Shown: positions 31,997 through 43,155 of the stretch, piece by piece | Layout of the letters: each line of letters begins with the position of its first letter | How positions within the stretch are numbered: position 1 is the stretch's first letter | Assembly: GCF_003086295.3 (NCBI RefSeq) | Contig: NC_092040.1 | Coordinates: forward strand, 60,181,559 to 60,245,558 | Length of the DNA: 64,000 nucleotides | Origin: Arachis hypogaea | Lineage: Eukaryota; Streptophyta; Magnoliopsida; Fabales; Fabaceae | Direction of reading: 5' to 3' | Notes under the pieces: generated by a model | The model's input: only the letters and a program-made list of their open reading frames with translations | The model's database searches: none | What the model was told of the DNA's origin: nothing | Translations under genes and position numbers: made by a program

Positions 31997-33022
31997 ATGG
32001 ACCTAAGTGGAATTGAGCAGTCCAGAAGGACTCTGGGGTCATATGCTAACCCCATTACAGCTGCATATGGGAGTAGCATCTGTATACCTCCCATTAAAGC
32101 AAGCAGCTTTGAGCTAAATTCTCAACTCATTATCATGGTGCAGCAAAATTGTCAGTATTCCAGTCTTCCACAGGAAGAACCTACTGAGTTTCTGGCACAG
32201 TTCTTACAAATTACTGACACAATACGTGATAAAGAGGTGGATCAGGATGTCTACAGATTATTACTGTTTCCATTTGCTGTAAAAGATCAAGCTAAGAGGT
32301 GGTTGAATAACCAACCCACAGCAAGCATAAAAATATGGAGACAGTTATCAGACAAATTCCTGAATCAATTTTACCCTCCAAAAAGGATGACACAGCTAAG
32401 GCTGGACATCCAAGGCTTTAAACAAGAGGATAATGAATCTCTTTATAATGCCTGGGAGAGGTACAGAGGTATGCTAAGAAAATGCCCTTCTAAAATGTTT
32501 TCAGAGTGGGTACAGTTAGACATCTTCTACTATGGGCTTACAGAAAAAGCTCAAATGTCTCTAGACCACTCAGCTGGTGGATATATACATATGAGGAAGA
32601 CGATTGAAGAAGCTCAAGAGCTCATAGATACTGTTGGTAGAAATCAACATCTATACTCAAGCAGTGAGTCCTCTACAAAAGAAGAAGCTATGGCAGTAAC
32701 TACTGATCCTAATCCTCAAGAACAGATTGTTGAGCTTAATTAGCAATTACTCCTGATGACAAAACAGTTAGCAGAATTTAAAGAGATGCTCCAAGAAACC
32801 AAAATTGCTAACAAGAATATAGAATCACAGTTGAATCAGACAAAATAGCAGTTATCTAAACAGATAACAGAAGAATGCCAAGCAGTTCAACTGAGGAGTG
32901 GGAAGACATTGAATAACACTGCTCAAAGTAGCAAAAAGCTAAGAAAGGAACAACTGACAAAGGATAACCAAACCACTGCCCAAAATCCCTCTGAGGACAG
33001 TAAGAGCCCAGAGAGGAATACT

Positions 33023-33170
33023 CCTGGTGTTCAAACGCCAGAAAGGGGGGAAAAGTTGGCGTTAAACGCCCATTCCTTGCCCAGTTCTGGCGTTTAAATG
33101 CCAGAAAGGGGGGGGGGGAGGTTGGCGTTAAACGCCCATTCCTCACCCAGTCTTGGCACTCAAACACCAA
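33023..33170 (+). repeat. In-frame palindrome units in gag of element E
   Basis: CTGGTGTTCAAACGCCAG, TTGGCGTTAAACGCCCA (twice) and CTGGCGTTTAAATGCCAG, plus a G-run of nine (33109-33117). One unit carries the TAA stop. Equivalent to 6885-7058 in A. Confidence 0.85.
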
Positions 33171-33701
33171 TGAGGAATCAGACACCTGAGAGTGCTGATA
33201 GTAACCCCTCTAAAAAGGCTTCTCCAACCACCTCTGTAGGGAATAAACCTGCAGCAACTAAGGTTGAAGAATATAAAGCCAAGATGCCTTATCCTCAGAA
33301 ACTCCGCCAAGCGGAACAGGATAAACAATTTGCCCGATTTGCAGACTATCTAAGGAATCATGAAATAAAGATTCCGTTTGAAGAGGCACTTGAGCAAATA
33401 CCTTCTTATGCTAAGTTCATGAAAGAGATCTTAAGTCATAAGAAGGATTGGAGAGAAATTGAAAAAGTGTTTCTCACTGAAGAATGCAGTGCAGTCATTC
33501 TGAAGAGCTCACCAGAGAAGCTTCAAGATCCAGGAAGCTTTATGATACTATGCACATTAGAAGGTGCTTGTACCAAGACAGCCCTATGTGACCTTGGAGC
33601 AAGTATCAATCTAATACCTGCATCCACTATCAGAAAGCTTGGGTTGACTGAAGAAGTCAAATCAACCCAGATGTGTCTCCAACTTGCTGATGGCTCCATT
33701 A

Positions 33702-33706
33702 AATAT
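33702..33706. repeat. Target-site duplication of element C, left copy (AATAT)
   Basis: AATAT at 33702-33706 and 42758-42762. Removing the insert restores the protease reading seen in A. Confidence 0.92.
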
Positions 33707-33723
33707 TGATCTAGCCATAAACT

Positions 33724-36000
33724 TGATAGCTACGATTTAAGGAAGTTGCACAATCGGCAAAAATTCCTTCCGGCAAGTGCACCGGTTATCGTCAAGTAAA
33801 AACTCACAATAGAGTGAGGTCGAATCCCACAAGGATTGGTTGAGTGAGCAATTCGAATTAGAAGTGTGTTCTAGTTGAGCGGAATCAAGATTTAGATGAG
33901 AATTGCGGAATGTAAAATTGCATGAATTAAAGAGCGAGAAACTAAATTGCTGAAATTAAATGGGATGGAGGTGATTGCATGAATTTAAATTGCAGAATGT
34001 AAAAAGAAAGTGTAGATCAGAAATGGGGAGTTCATTGGGTGTTAGGAGATATTGAGATCTCCGAATCAAGACATTTTTATCTCTTCCTCAACCAATGCAT
34101 TCATTGAATTTTGCTTGGCAATCTTATATGATTGGATCCCAATCCCTTGGCTCACCAATTCTCTCTAAAAATAAACAAATTCCCAATCCCTTGGTTTAAA
34201 TGTTCATAAGAAGAGATGATGCTCGATCACTGATTATACCACACAGTTTCATGAACCACAATTTGGTAGGATTACATGTCACAATATCCATCCAAACCCC
34301 AATCCAATTCACTGTGAGAAAGCTTCTCTAGCATGAATCCTCCATTCCTTTCCCAAGGTTCCGAAGGATTCCAATTATGGGTAGTTTCTTTCCCAAGACA
34401 ACTACCCAATGGAATTAGATCGAGAAGCTTTCTAACAAAAATTCAAGAGAAAAGATTGAAGAAGAAGATAAAAAATATTATTGATTCATTGAATTACAAT
34501 AGAGCTCCCTAACCCAATGAAAGGGGTTTAGTGAATCATAGCTCTGAATTCAATTACAAAAGTATGAAAATTTCAAAGTGTCAAAAAGTCCTCTCAACTA
34601 ACTTCAATTCTATCCTATTTATACACTTTCTAAATTGAGCTTCTGTTGTGTTTCTTGGGCTTTGAGGCCCTTCCTTGATTTCCTTTTGCTTTGGGTTTAT
34701 GGTCCATAATCCTGATGAGGCTGTGATCCAATTCTGTAACATTCATTGAGCAAACTTAGTGATAAACAAGTAATGACACAAGACTCAACAATTTGAAGTT
34801 CCAGACTCATCAATTCTTCAGGCCCAATCCCATAAACCATGATATTCAATTGGGTTTCATACCATAATACGTTTAAGTTAATGTTTGTGCTCAATGCTAA
34901 CTTAAACTTCAATATATTTGGCCCAGAAACCCTTTCAAAGAGTGGCGTTTAAGTTGAAGTTTAAGTTTCAGTTTAAGGTTAAACTGAAACTTAAACGTGG
35001 AATTGGAAGAAAGCAACCCAGGAGGGTAATTAATCGAACACGTTTAAGCTTCAGTTTAAGGTTAAACTGAAGCTTAAACGTGGAAATGAAGATTGCAACC
35101 CTGGAGGCAATTCTGGTCGAACACGTTTAAGCTCCAGTTTAAGGTTAAACTGGAGCTTAAACGTGGAAATGAGAAGGCAACCCTGGAGGAGCAAAAACGC
35201 CGAACACGTTTAAGCTCCAGTTTGACCTTAAACTGGAGCTTAAACGTGGGAATGAAGAAGGTAGCCCAGGAGTGTGAATGTCGAACACGTTTAAGCTCCA
35301 GTTTGAGGTCAAACTGGAGCTTAAACGTGGAAATGGCTTCCTGGTGCATAATGTGGTTCGAACACGTTTAACCTCCAGTTTAAGGTTAAACTGGAGGTTA
35401 AACGTGGAAATGCTCCCTTGGTGCCATTCTCATTCTGGCGTTTAACCTTCAGTTTAAGGTTAAACTGGAGGTTAAACGCCAGTTTCCTCTTTTCTCAGCT
35501 TTCATGATTCTGGCGTTTAACCTTCAGTTTAACCTTAAACTGAAGGTTAAACGCCACTTTCAGCTTTGGTGCATTTCTTATTCTGGCGTTTAACTTCCAG
35601 TTTAAGGTTAAACTGGAGGTTAAACGCCACTTTCAGCATTATATGGCTTGGTAGTTTAAGTTCCAGTTTAAGCTTAAACTGGAACTTAAACTCCACATGT
35701 GATTTTCAAGCTTCCTTTATTGATTTTGTTGCTTCCTTACCTAGCCTCTTCTTCCCTGAAATCATCCACACAATTGCATCAAAGTTTTGCAAAATTTCAT
35801 GAGAAATCTTCCATTCATAGCATTCAAGTAATATAACTAAAAACTCATGGAATTTGCATCAAAATTACACTGTTTGGATGATTCATTACTTTGTTGTTCA
35901 TTTAACCATTCTTGGTTACTTTAAGCTCAAGAAAATGCATAAAACAACCAAAACTAACAGAAAATTGCTAGTGAAACTAGCCTAAGATGCCTTGGCATCA
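33724..36000 (-). repeat. 3' LTR of element C
   Basis: On the minus strand it begins TGATGCCAAGGCATC and ends CGTAGCTATCA. TATA box TATAAATAGG on the minus strand (plus 34614-34623). U3 contains ten long inverted repeats (34959-35692). Small ORFs across them are repeat-driven. Confidence 0.95.
34959..35692. repeat. Array of ten long inverted repeats in U3 of element C (3' LTR copy)
   Basis: Ten near-perfect inverted repeats of 38-48 bp at 34959-34996, 35039-35082, 35122-35165, 35205-35248, 35286-35329, 35363-35406, 35435-35482, 35511-35556, 35584-35629 and 35653-35692. The general form is ACGTTTAAGCTCCAGTTTAA, GG, then the reverse complement. Arms vary between units with matching changes on the other side (AAGCTTCAG/CTGAAGCTT, AAGCTCCAG/CTGGAGCTT, AACCTCCAG/CTGGAGGTT, AAGTTCCAG/CTGGAACTT). 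Units 7-9 have outer ends CTGGCGTTTAAC/GTTAAACGCCAG. All lie upstream of the TATA box. Confidence 0.97.
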
Positions 36001-36037
36001 CAACACCAAACTTAATACTTGCTTGTCCCTAAGCAAG
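36001..36037 (-). other. Terminal hairpin plus AAGTTTGGTGT module of element C
   Basis: On the minus strand CTTGCTTAGGGACAAGCAAG, then TATT, then AAGTTTGGTGTTG, abutting the 3' LTR. Same arrangement as in A and B although the LTR itself is unrelated in U3. Confidence 0.75.
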
Positions 36038-37330
36038 TCCTGAGTTATTTGAGAAGAAAGTATGAAACAAAAAGCAAATATATTGGCTATATTAGCAAGC
36101 ATTTGAAGTTTATCAGAAGGGTTTTATGCAGAAAGTTGCAGCATCACTTTTCCTTCTTATCAGGTAAGATTATCACTTTTTCATTGCATCCATCAAACAC
36201 TGCTATGGCCTCTTGTTATTCTTATGTCCTTGGCACTTTTCCCTTCTTTGTTTTTCTTTTTCTTAGAGCTCCTTTGCTCCTTGTTTGCTCAGTGTCATGT
36301 GTTGCACAAGCCTTTGGCATTTTCTTTTTCTTATCAGTGCACTACACATATCCACTACAGGCATTTTAGTTCACATTTCTTCTTGAGACATTGGTGCCCA
36401 GCACCTCTTTGTGTGACTAAATGTTTTGTATTTAGGTTGCTCTTGATAATGGACTTTTGGTTGATAATCCCGGGTTAGTTAACCCAAGTTACCAAGTGTT
36501 AAAACACTCCTCAGAACCTATTCATCCAAGCATATCCTTAATACATAAACACCACAGGCATTTGTCTCAGAAGTTCAAACCATTGGTGCCTAGCTTATTT
36601 TCTTAATTTTCTTGCTTTTTGGTTGCCCTTTTTCAGTGGCTTTTTCTTCTTCTTTTTCTTTCTTTTTCATGGCCAAAGACATTTATTCATCAAGATCCAT
36701 AGACAGTATTCAACTTCTACACAAAAATGATAATTCTACACTCAATTTCCAGTGAGCTAACTAAACAATCAAGCATGCATACCACCACTTAATTCTACTT
36801 GATTTGTCACTAATTGAGCCAAGTTACTTTTGTTCAAACTTTTCTTTTATTTTTGGAAACAGAACAAGCATGGCAAGCATTTGTTTAAGAAGGTGAAGTT
36901 ATATCCAAACATCTAGGCATTCATTTTATTCAAAGCAGTAAACAGACAATTATACTAGAAACTTCATATTCCAGAAAGATTCAACAATTACAGTTTAAAC
37001 CAGAACAAGCATGCTTTTGTTTGCCTTTTAAAGAATGGTCAAGAAACAATACCACCTTGTGAAATTTCTTGTTTTTCTCTTTGTTGCCCGGAAACAATTT
37101 GATTTCTCCCTCTTCTCCTAGTTGTTGCTTCATGTTCTTTCTAAGATCCTTGTTTCCTTTCCTGCAAAGAGTGATGAAGTTGCTTGCTTCTCAAGCACTT
37201 GAGTGGTTAGCTCAATTATGTATGGGCAAGTGTCTGAGTCTTAAGTTGGTGTGTGAACACCAAACTTAGTCTCCTACTTACTCCTGTGCTTTTTGAATCC
37301 TTGAATTCTCCTTGGAATGAAGTTGCTCAG
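36038..37330 (-). other. 3' non-coding region of element C
   Basis: About 1.3 kb without a recognisable gene. AAGTTTGGTGTTC occurs at about 37256-37268 (minus) without a clear hairpin. The extra ORF of A and its conserved 3' region are not recognisable. Confidence 0.6.
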
Positions 37331-37380
37331 GTTGGGTTGCCTCCCAACAAGCGCTTCTTTAACGTCATTAGCTTGACGGT
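37331..37380 (-). other. Conserved post-ORF block of element C
   Basis: Minus strand: CAAGCTAATGACGTTAAAGA then AGCGCTTGTTGGGAGGCAAC and CCAAC, ten bases past the ORF stop. Same block as 10904-10947. Confidence 0.72.
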
Positions 37381-37389
37381 TGTCCTTTG

Positions 37390-40199
37390 TTAGGGTGGAT
37401 TGTAGTGCTTGATGTCCTCTCCTCTCACCATGAAAACGTCCCCATTTGATTCCTTCATGATTTCCAAATGTTCCATAGAAAGAACTTTTCTGATTGTGAA
37501 CACTTGAGGGAGCTGGGAAGGAATGGGTTTGAGGCCAGGTGGGATTGGCAGATAATGACTTGATATCACTTTATCTCCCGGAGAGAAACCTTCAGTGGGA
37601 ATTTTCTTGTTTCTCCACCCTCTTGGCAATTTCTTTACAATTCTTCCCTCTCTCTTGAGGATTTCTTCATTGACCCTTATGCCAGGAGGATCCTTCTGAT
37701 CTGTTTTTATTGATTCTTGTGGCTTTAACTCTTGCAATTCTTGTTTTCCTTCCAAGGACTGTTTCAGAGTTTCAGCTGCTGGATTGCTTTCCTCCAAACA
37801 CAGATGGCTACTATCATCTTTAGGCTTTTCAGATTCTGGTTCAGGCTCAGATGCAGGTTTGAAAACATGGAAAATGAGCTGTTCATCATGTATTCTCAAA
37901 ATTAGCTCTCCTTGTTCTACATCTATAAGCGCTCTAGCAGTGGCTAGAAATGGCCTTCCCAGAATGATAGGGTGTAGGTAGCTTTCCTCCATGTCCAAAA
38001 TGACAAAGTCTGTGGGGAAGAAATAATTTCCCACTTTCACCAGCACATTCTCAACTACCCCTTCAGCTTGCTTCTGAGTTTTGTCAGCCAGTTGTATGAT
38101 TACATCAGTGGATCTCACCTCATTCAGTTGTAGCCTCTTCATAAGAGTCAGAGGCATCACATTTATGCTAGCTCCTAGATCACAGAATCCTCTGTCAATT
38201 TTTGTTTCCCCTATGATGCAGGGGATATGAAAACTTCCTGGGTGTGTTTTCTTAGAGACTATGTCCTTCTTGATGAGGGCACTGCATTCTTTGTTCATTA
38301 TTACAATTTATCCTCCCTTCAAAACTCTTTTCTTGCTCAGCAATTCCTTCAAATACTTGATGTGTGTAGGCATCTGCTGGAGAATCTCAAGAAAGGGAAT
38401 ATTGATATGGAGAGACTTAAATGTCTCTAAAAACCTTGAATATGTTTTCCCTTTTTCACCTCCTCCTAACCTCTGAGGAAATGGTGCTTTTGGTTGGTAT
38501 GTTTCCAGCATGCCTTTATTTTGCAGTTCCTTGGCTTGCTCAGTTTCACTTTCCTGCTTAGCTTCTTCCACACCTTCCTTCAAGATTTCTGGCTCCTGTT
38601 CTGAGGGTCTGATTCCTTCTTCTTCTGAGACTTCCTTCAATATGGTGATGGCCTTGCATTCTTCCCATCTCACTCCCTTTTGTTCCCCTTTAGGATTCTT
38701 TTCTGTGTCACTAGGGAACACTGCAGTTGACTTGGGGGCCTGTTGAGATAGCTCTCCTACTCGAGACTCCATCCACTTGAGTTTTTCACCATGGTTCCTT
38801 AAGGTGGATCTCACATCTTCCCTAAAGCTTTTCAATTCGGTTATGTCTTGACTCATGGTTGCAAGCATTCCTTCTATCCTGTTTAATTGATCTTGAAATT
38901 GTTGGTTCGGATTGGATTGGGCAGATTGGTTATTTTGGCCATGATATGGTGGTTGGGAGTAAGTGTTTTGTGTGGCTTGGTATGTTCTTTGGTTAGAGTT
39001 TTGGTATGTGGAATTGTTATGTTGGTTGTGGTTGTAAGGTTTGTGGTTTTGTGTTGGGTTTGATGGTTTCCCCACCCAAAGTTTGGGTGGTTTTTCCATC
39101 CTGGGTTGTAAGTGTTGGAATGTGGATCATATGATTGCCTTTGTTGATTTCCCACATAGTTGGCCTCTTCCCAATCACCTCCTTCCGTGCTTACTTCCTC
39201 TTGATCTTGTGTGTGCATTGCAGCCACTTGCTTTGTGTCTAATTTCCTGGTGAGCTCTGCTAATTGCTTGTCAAACACCTTGTTTTGGGCTAGAATTGTA
39301 TCAACATGGTTCAGCTCCATGACTCCTTTAGTGTTGTGCCTTTCTGAAGCATAGTAGTACTCATTCTCAGCCACTATCTCAATCACTTCAATGGCTTCTT
39401 CCACAGTCTTTTTCCTGTTCAATGAACCTCCTGATGAATGGTCTATAGCCTTCCTTGATTCATAAGAAAGTCCATCATAGAAAATATGCAATTGCACCCA
39501 GTCATGGAACATGTCTGGTGGGCATTTCCTTGTTAATTCTTTGAACCTCTCCCATGCCTCGTAGAGTGTCTCACCATCTTGTTGTCTAAAAGTCTGAACC
39601 TCAGATCGAAGCCTATTGACCTTTTGTGGAGGGTAGAAACGTGCCAGAAACTTACTTTCCACCTCATCCCAGGTTGTTAGGCTCCCCCTTGGGAATGATT
39701 CCAGCCACTTAGCTGCCTTGTCCCTAAGTGAAAATGGAAACAAGAGCAGTTTGTAGGCATCTTCCTGGACTCCATTGGACTTCACAGTGTCGCAAATTCT
39801 CAGGAATTTTGTGAGATGTTGGTTTGGGTCTTCATTAGCACTCCCACCAAATGAACAATGATCCTCCACCAGTGATATTAGCTGTGGTTTGAGTTCAAAA
39901 TTGTTGGCCTGAATGGGTGGTTTCTGAATGCTGCTACCACAATTCCCAGAGGTTGGGTTTATGTATGAACCAAGAACCCTCCTCTCAGGAATGGCATTGT
40001 TTCCATCAGCCCTCTCATGGTTGTGAACTTCTCTATCCATGTTGAGATCTAGAGCTTCCTCAAAATTGTCCTCAGATTCTCCTTCAGATTCTTCTTCCCT
40101 CAGTACTCTCTTCCCTCTTGCTTCCCTTCTAAGTCTATGAAGGGTCCTCTCTGGTTCGGTATATGGAGGAGTTGATGTCTCTCCTCTCCTACCTGTCAT
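37390..40199 (-). pseudogene. gag-pro: gag-protease of element C with an integrase C-terminal tail
   Basis: ATG at 40199 (MTGRRGETSTPPYTEPERTL) aligns with the B' start. The capsid domain (FPFSLRDKAAKWLESFPRG, FYPPQKVNRLRSEV, LYEAWERFKELTRKCPPD) is intact. A one-base frame change near 39095 moves the reading to the frame containing KTYSRFLETFKSLHINIPF. A TAA near 38308 interrupts before NKECSALIKKD. Protease motifs are DLGASINVMP and ILGRPFLAT. After about 100 charged residues the protein ends GDKV ... VFTIRKVLSMEHLEI ... VRGEDIKHYNPP, aligning with the integrase end of A (GQKVLLF ... [14 protein letters not shown] ... [12 protein letters not shown]). RT, RNase H and the integrase core are missing between them. 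Confidence 0.85.
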
Positions 40200-40456
40200 A
40201 CAAGAACACACCACAAGCAACAACAAGTTGAATACTCTTGGTTAATGGAAGAGTATGGTTAGAGCAGTTGAGGAATTAATTCAAATAGTTAGTGGGTCAG
40301 TGAGTTAGTTGCTTGAAATGAAAGGCATAAGAAAGAAAAAGCAAATAACAGAGTGCAGAAATTAAATTCAACAAGTAACTTGGACTAAATTAACAAAACA
40401 AGAAAAATGCTCAATCTAGTTAACTTCCAATTGGAGAATTGTCAATCGAAAACCAA
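40200..40456 (-). other. Short leader of element C
   Basis: About 260 bp of A-rich sequence (plus-strand view) between the primer-binding site and gag. It is much shorter than the T-rich leaders of the other elements and lacks their AAGTTTGGTGT repeats. Confidence 0.7.
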
Positions 40457-40474
40457 TCCCCGGCAACGGCGCCA
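40457..40474 (-). other. Primer-binding site of element C
   Basis: Minus strand TGGCGCCGTTGCCGGGGA, the exact tRNA-Asp-type sequence, six bases (AGTTTA) inside the 5' LTR end. Confidence 0.95.
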
Positions 40475-40480
40475 TAAACT

Positions 40481-42757
40481 TGATAGCTACGATTTAAGGA
40501 AGTTGCACAATCGGCAAAAATTCCTTCCGGCAAGTGCACCGGTTATCGTCAAGTAAAAACTCACAATAGAGTGAGGTCGAATCCCACAAGGATTGGTTGA
40601 GTGAGCAATTCGAATTAGAAGTGTGTTCTAGTTGAGCAGAATCAGGATTTAGATGAGAATTGCGGAATGTAAAATTGCATGAATTAAAGAGCGAGAAACT
40701 AAATTGCTGAAATTAAATGGGATGGGGGTGATTGCATGAATTTAAATTGCAGAATGTAAAGAGAAAGTGTAGATCAGAAATGGGGAGTTCATTGGGTGTT
40801 AGGAGATATTGAGATCTCTGAATCAAGACATTTTTATCTCTTCCTCAACCAATGCATTCATTGAATTTTGCTTGGCAATCTTATATGATTGGATCCCAAT
40901 CCCTTGGCTCACCAATTCTCTCTAAAAACAAACAAATTCCCAATCCCTTGGTTTAAATGTTCATAAGAAGAGATGATGCTCGATCACTGATTATACCACA
41001 CAGTTTCATGAACCACAATTTGGTAGGATTACATGTCACAATATCCATCCAAACCCCAATCCAATTCACTGTGAGAAAGCTTCTCTAGCATGAATCCTCC
41101 ATTCCTTTCCCAAGGTTCCGAAGGATTCCAATTATGGGTAGTTTCTTTCCCAAGACAACTACCCAATGGAATTAGATCGAGAAGCTTTCTAACAAAAATT
41201 CAAGAGAAAAGATTGAAGAAGAAGATAAAAAATATTATTGATTCATTGAATTACAATAGAGCTCCCTAACCCAATGAAAGGGGTTTAGTGAATCATAGCT
41301 CTGAATTCAATTACAAAAGTATGAAAATTTCAAAGTGTCAAAAAGTCCTCTCAACTAACTTCAATTCTATCCTATTTATACACTTTCTAAATTGAGCTTC
41401 TGTTGTGTTTCTTGGGCTTTGAGGCCCTTCCTTGATTTCCTTTTGCTTTGGGTTTATGGTCCATAATCCTGATGAGGCTGTGATCCAATTCTGTAACATT
41501 CATTGAGCAAACGTAGTGATAAACAAGTAATGACACAAGACTCAACAATTTGAAATTCCAGACTCATCAATTCTTCAGGCCCAATCCCATAAACCATGAT
41601 ATTCAATTGGGTTTCATACCATAATACGTTTAAGTTAATGTTTGTGCTCAATGCTAACTTAAACTTCAATATATTTGGCCCAGAAACCCTTTCAAAGAGT
41701 GGCGTTTAAGTTGAAGTTTAAGTTTCAGTTTAAGGTTAAACTGAAACTTAAACGTGGAATTGGAAGAAAGCAACCCAGGAGGGTAATTACTCGAACACGT
41801 TTAAGCTTCAGTTTAAGGTTAAACTGAAGCTTAAACGTGGAAATGAAGATTGTAACCCTGGAGGCAATTCTGGTCGAACACGTTTAAGCTCCAGTTTAAG
41901 GTTAAACTGGAGCTTAAACGTGGAAATGAGAAGGCAACCCTGGAGGAGCAAAAACGCCGAACACGTTTAAGCTCCAGTTTGACCTTAAACTGGAGCTTAA
42001 ACGTGGGAATGAAGAAGGTAGCCCAGGAGTGTGAATGTCGAACACGTTTAAGCTCCAGTTTGAGGTCAAACTGGAGCTTAAACGTGGAAATGGCTTCCTG
42101 GTGCATAATGTGGTTCGAACACGTTTAACCTCCAGTTTAAGGTTAAACTGGAGGTTAAACGTGGAAATGCTCCCTTGGTGCCATTCTCATTCTGGCGTTT
42201 AACCTTCAGTTTAAGGTTAAACTGGAGGTTAAACGCCAGTTTCCTCTTTTCTCAGCTTTCATGATTCTGGCGTTTAACCTTCAGTTTAACCTTAAACTGA
42301 AGGTTAAACGCCACTTTCAGCTTTGGTGCATTTCTTATTCTGGCGTTTAACTTCCAGTTTAAGGTTAAACTGGAGGTTAAACGCCACTTTCAGCATTATA
42401 TGGCTTGGTAGTTTAAGTTCCAGTTTAAGCTTAAACTGGAACTTAAACTCCACATGTGATCTTCAAGCTTCCTTTATTGATTTTGTTGCTTCCTTACCTA
42501 GCCTCTTCTTCCCTGAAATCATCCACACAATTGCATCAAAGTCTTGCAAAATTTCATGAGAAATCTTCCATTCATAGCATTCAAGTAATATAACTAAAAA
42601 CTCATGGAATTTGCATCAAAATTACACTGTTTGGATGATTCATTACTTTGTTGTTCATTTAACCATTCTTGGTTACTTTAAGCTCAAGAAAATGCATAAA
42701 AAAACCAAAACTAACAGAAAATTGCTAGTGAAACTAGCCTAAGATGCCTTGGCATCA
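40481..42757 (-). repeat. 5' LTR of element C
   Basis: 2277 bp, same ends as 33724-36000. Hairpin array at 41716-42449, exactly 6757 bp from the other copy. Followed on the plus strand by the right AATAT target duplication. Confidence 0.95.
41716..42449. repeat. Array of ten long inverted repeats in U3 of element C (5' LTR copy)
   Basis: The same ten units as 34959-35692, in the same order and spacing. The stems appear unchanged between the two LTRs; the few LTR differences I saw fall outside them. Confidence 0.95.
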
Positions 42758-42762
42758 AATAT

Positions 42763-43155
42763 CCATCAGGCATAATTGAGGACATGATTGTCAAGGTTAG
42801 GCCATTCGCCTTTCCAACTGACTTTGTAGTGCTAGAAATGAAGGAGCACAAAGTGCAACTCTCATCATAGGAAGACCCTTCCTAGCAACTGGACGAACTC
42901 TCATTGATGTACAAAAAGGGGAAGTGACCCTGAGAGTTAATGAAGATGAGTTCAAGTTGAATGCTGTCAAAGCTATGCAGCATCCAAACACATCAAATGA
43001 CTGCATGAGCGCTGACATTATTGACTCTTTAGTGGAAGAGATCAACATGATTGAGAGTCTCGAATCTGAGCTTGAGGATATCTTTAAAGATGTTCAGCCT
43101 AACCTGGAGGAACCAGAGGAAATACAAGAACCTCTGAAAATTCCTCAGGAAGAAG
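42763..43155 (+). pseudogene. pro: gag-pro of element E, right part of the protease
   Basis: Resumes after element C at the codon where it stopped (PSGIIEDMIVKV). A missing base near 42850 breaks the frame before the LGRPFLAT region. From 42924 the frame is open again (MTLRVNEDEFKLNAVKAMQHP) until it runs into element F at about 43155. Confidence 0.88.

Larger units (their letters stand above)
31997..33706 (+). pseudogene. gag-pro: gag-pro of element E, left part
   Basis: ATG at 31997 has the same context as A (TTCATCATGGA) and is preferred to the upstream ATG at 31862, which lies in the T-rich leader. The capsid domain is intact through residue 249, where a TAG stop (near 32741) occurs. Further stops are TAG near 32848 and a TAA in a palindrome unit at 33095-33097. 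The frame otherwise continues straight from gag through the linker into protease (MPYPQKLRQAEQDKQ, DLGASINLIP), so gag and protease form one frame. Element C interrupts within the protease after ADGSIKY. Confidence 0.9.
33707..42757 (-). mobile_element. Element C: pol-deleted Athila-like retrotransposon with 2.28-kb LTRs
   Basis: Minus-strand element of 9.05 kb. The 5' LTR is 40481-42757 and the 3' LTR 33724-36000, both exactly 2277 bp. Primer-binding site 40457-40474; gag-pro 40199 to 37390 with an integrase-like tail. By eye only about 13 differences separate the LTRs, so insertion is recent. No RT, RNase H or integrase core is present, so it is non-autonomous. At its left edge 17 extra bases (33707-33723) separate the LTR from the target duplication. 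Confidence 0.93.

Noticed and set aside
35074..35371. Overlapping ORFs with repeated SSSLTLNWSLNV or FKLQFKVKLELKR on both strands (also at 41831-42106)
   Set aside because: They are translations of the U3 inverted repeats of element C, reading similarly on both strands because the repeats are self-complementary.
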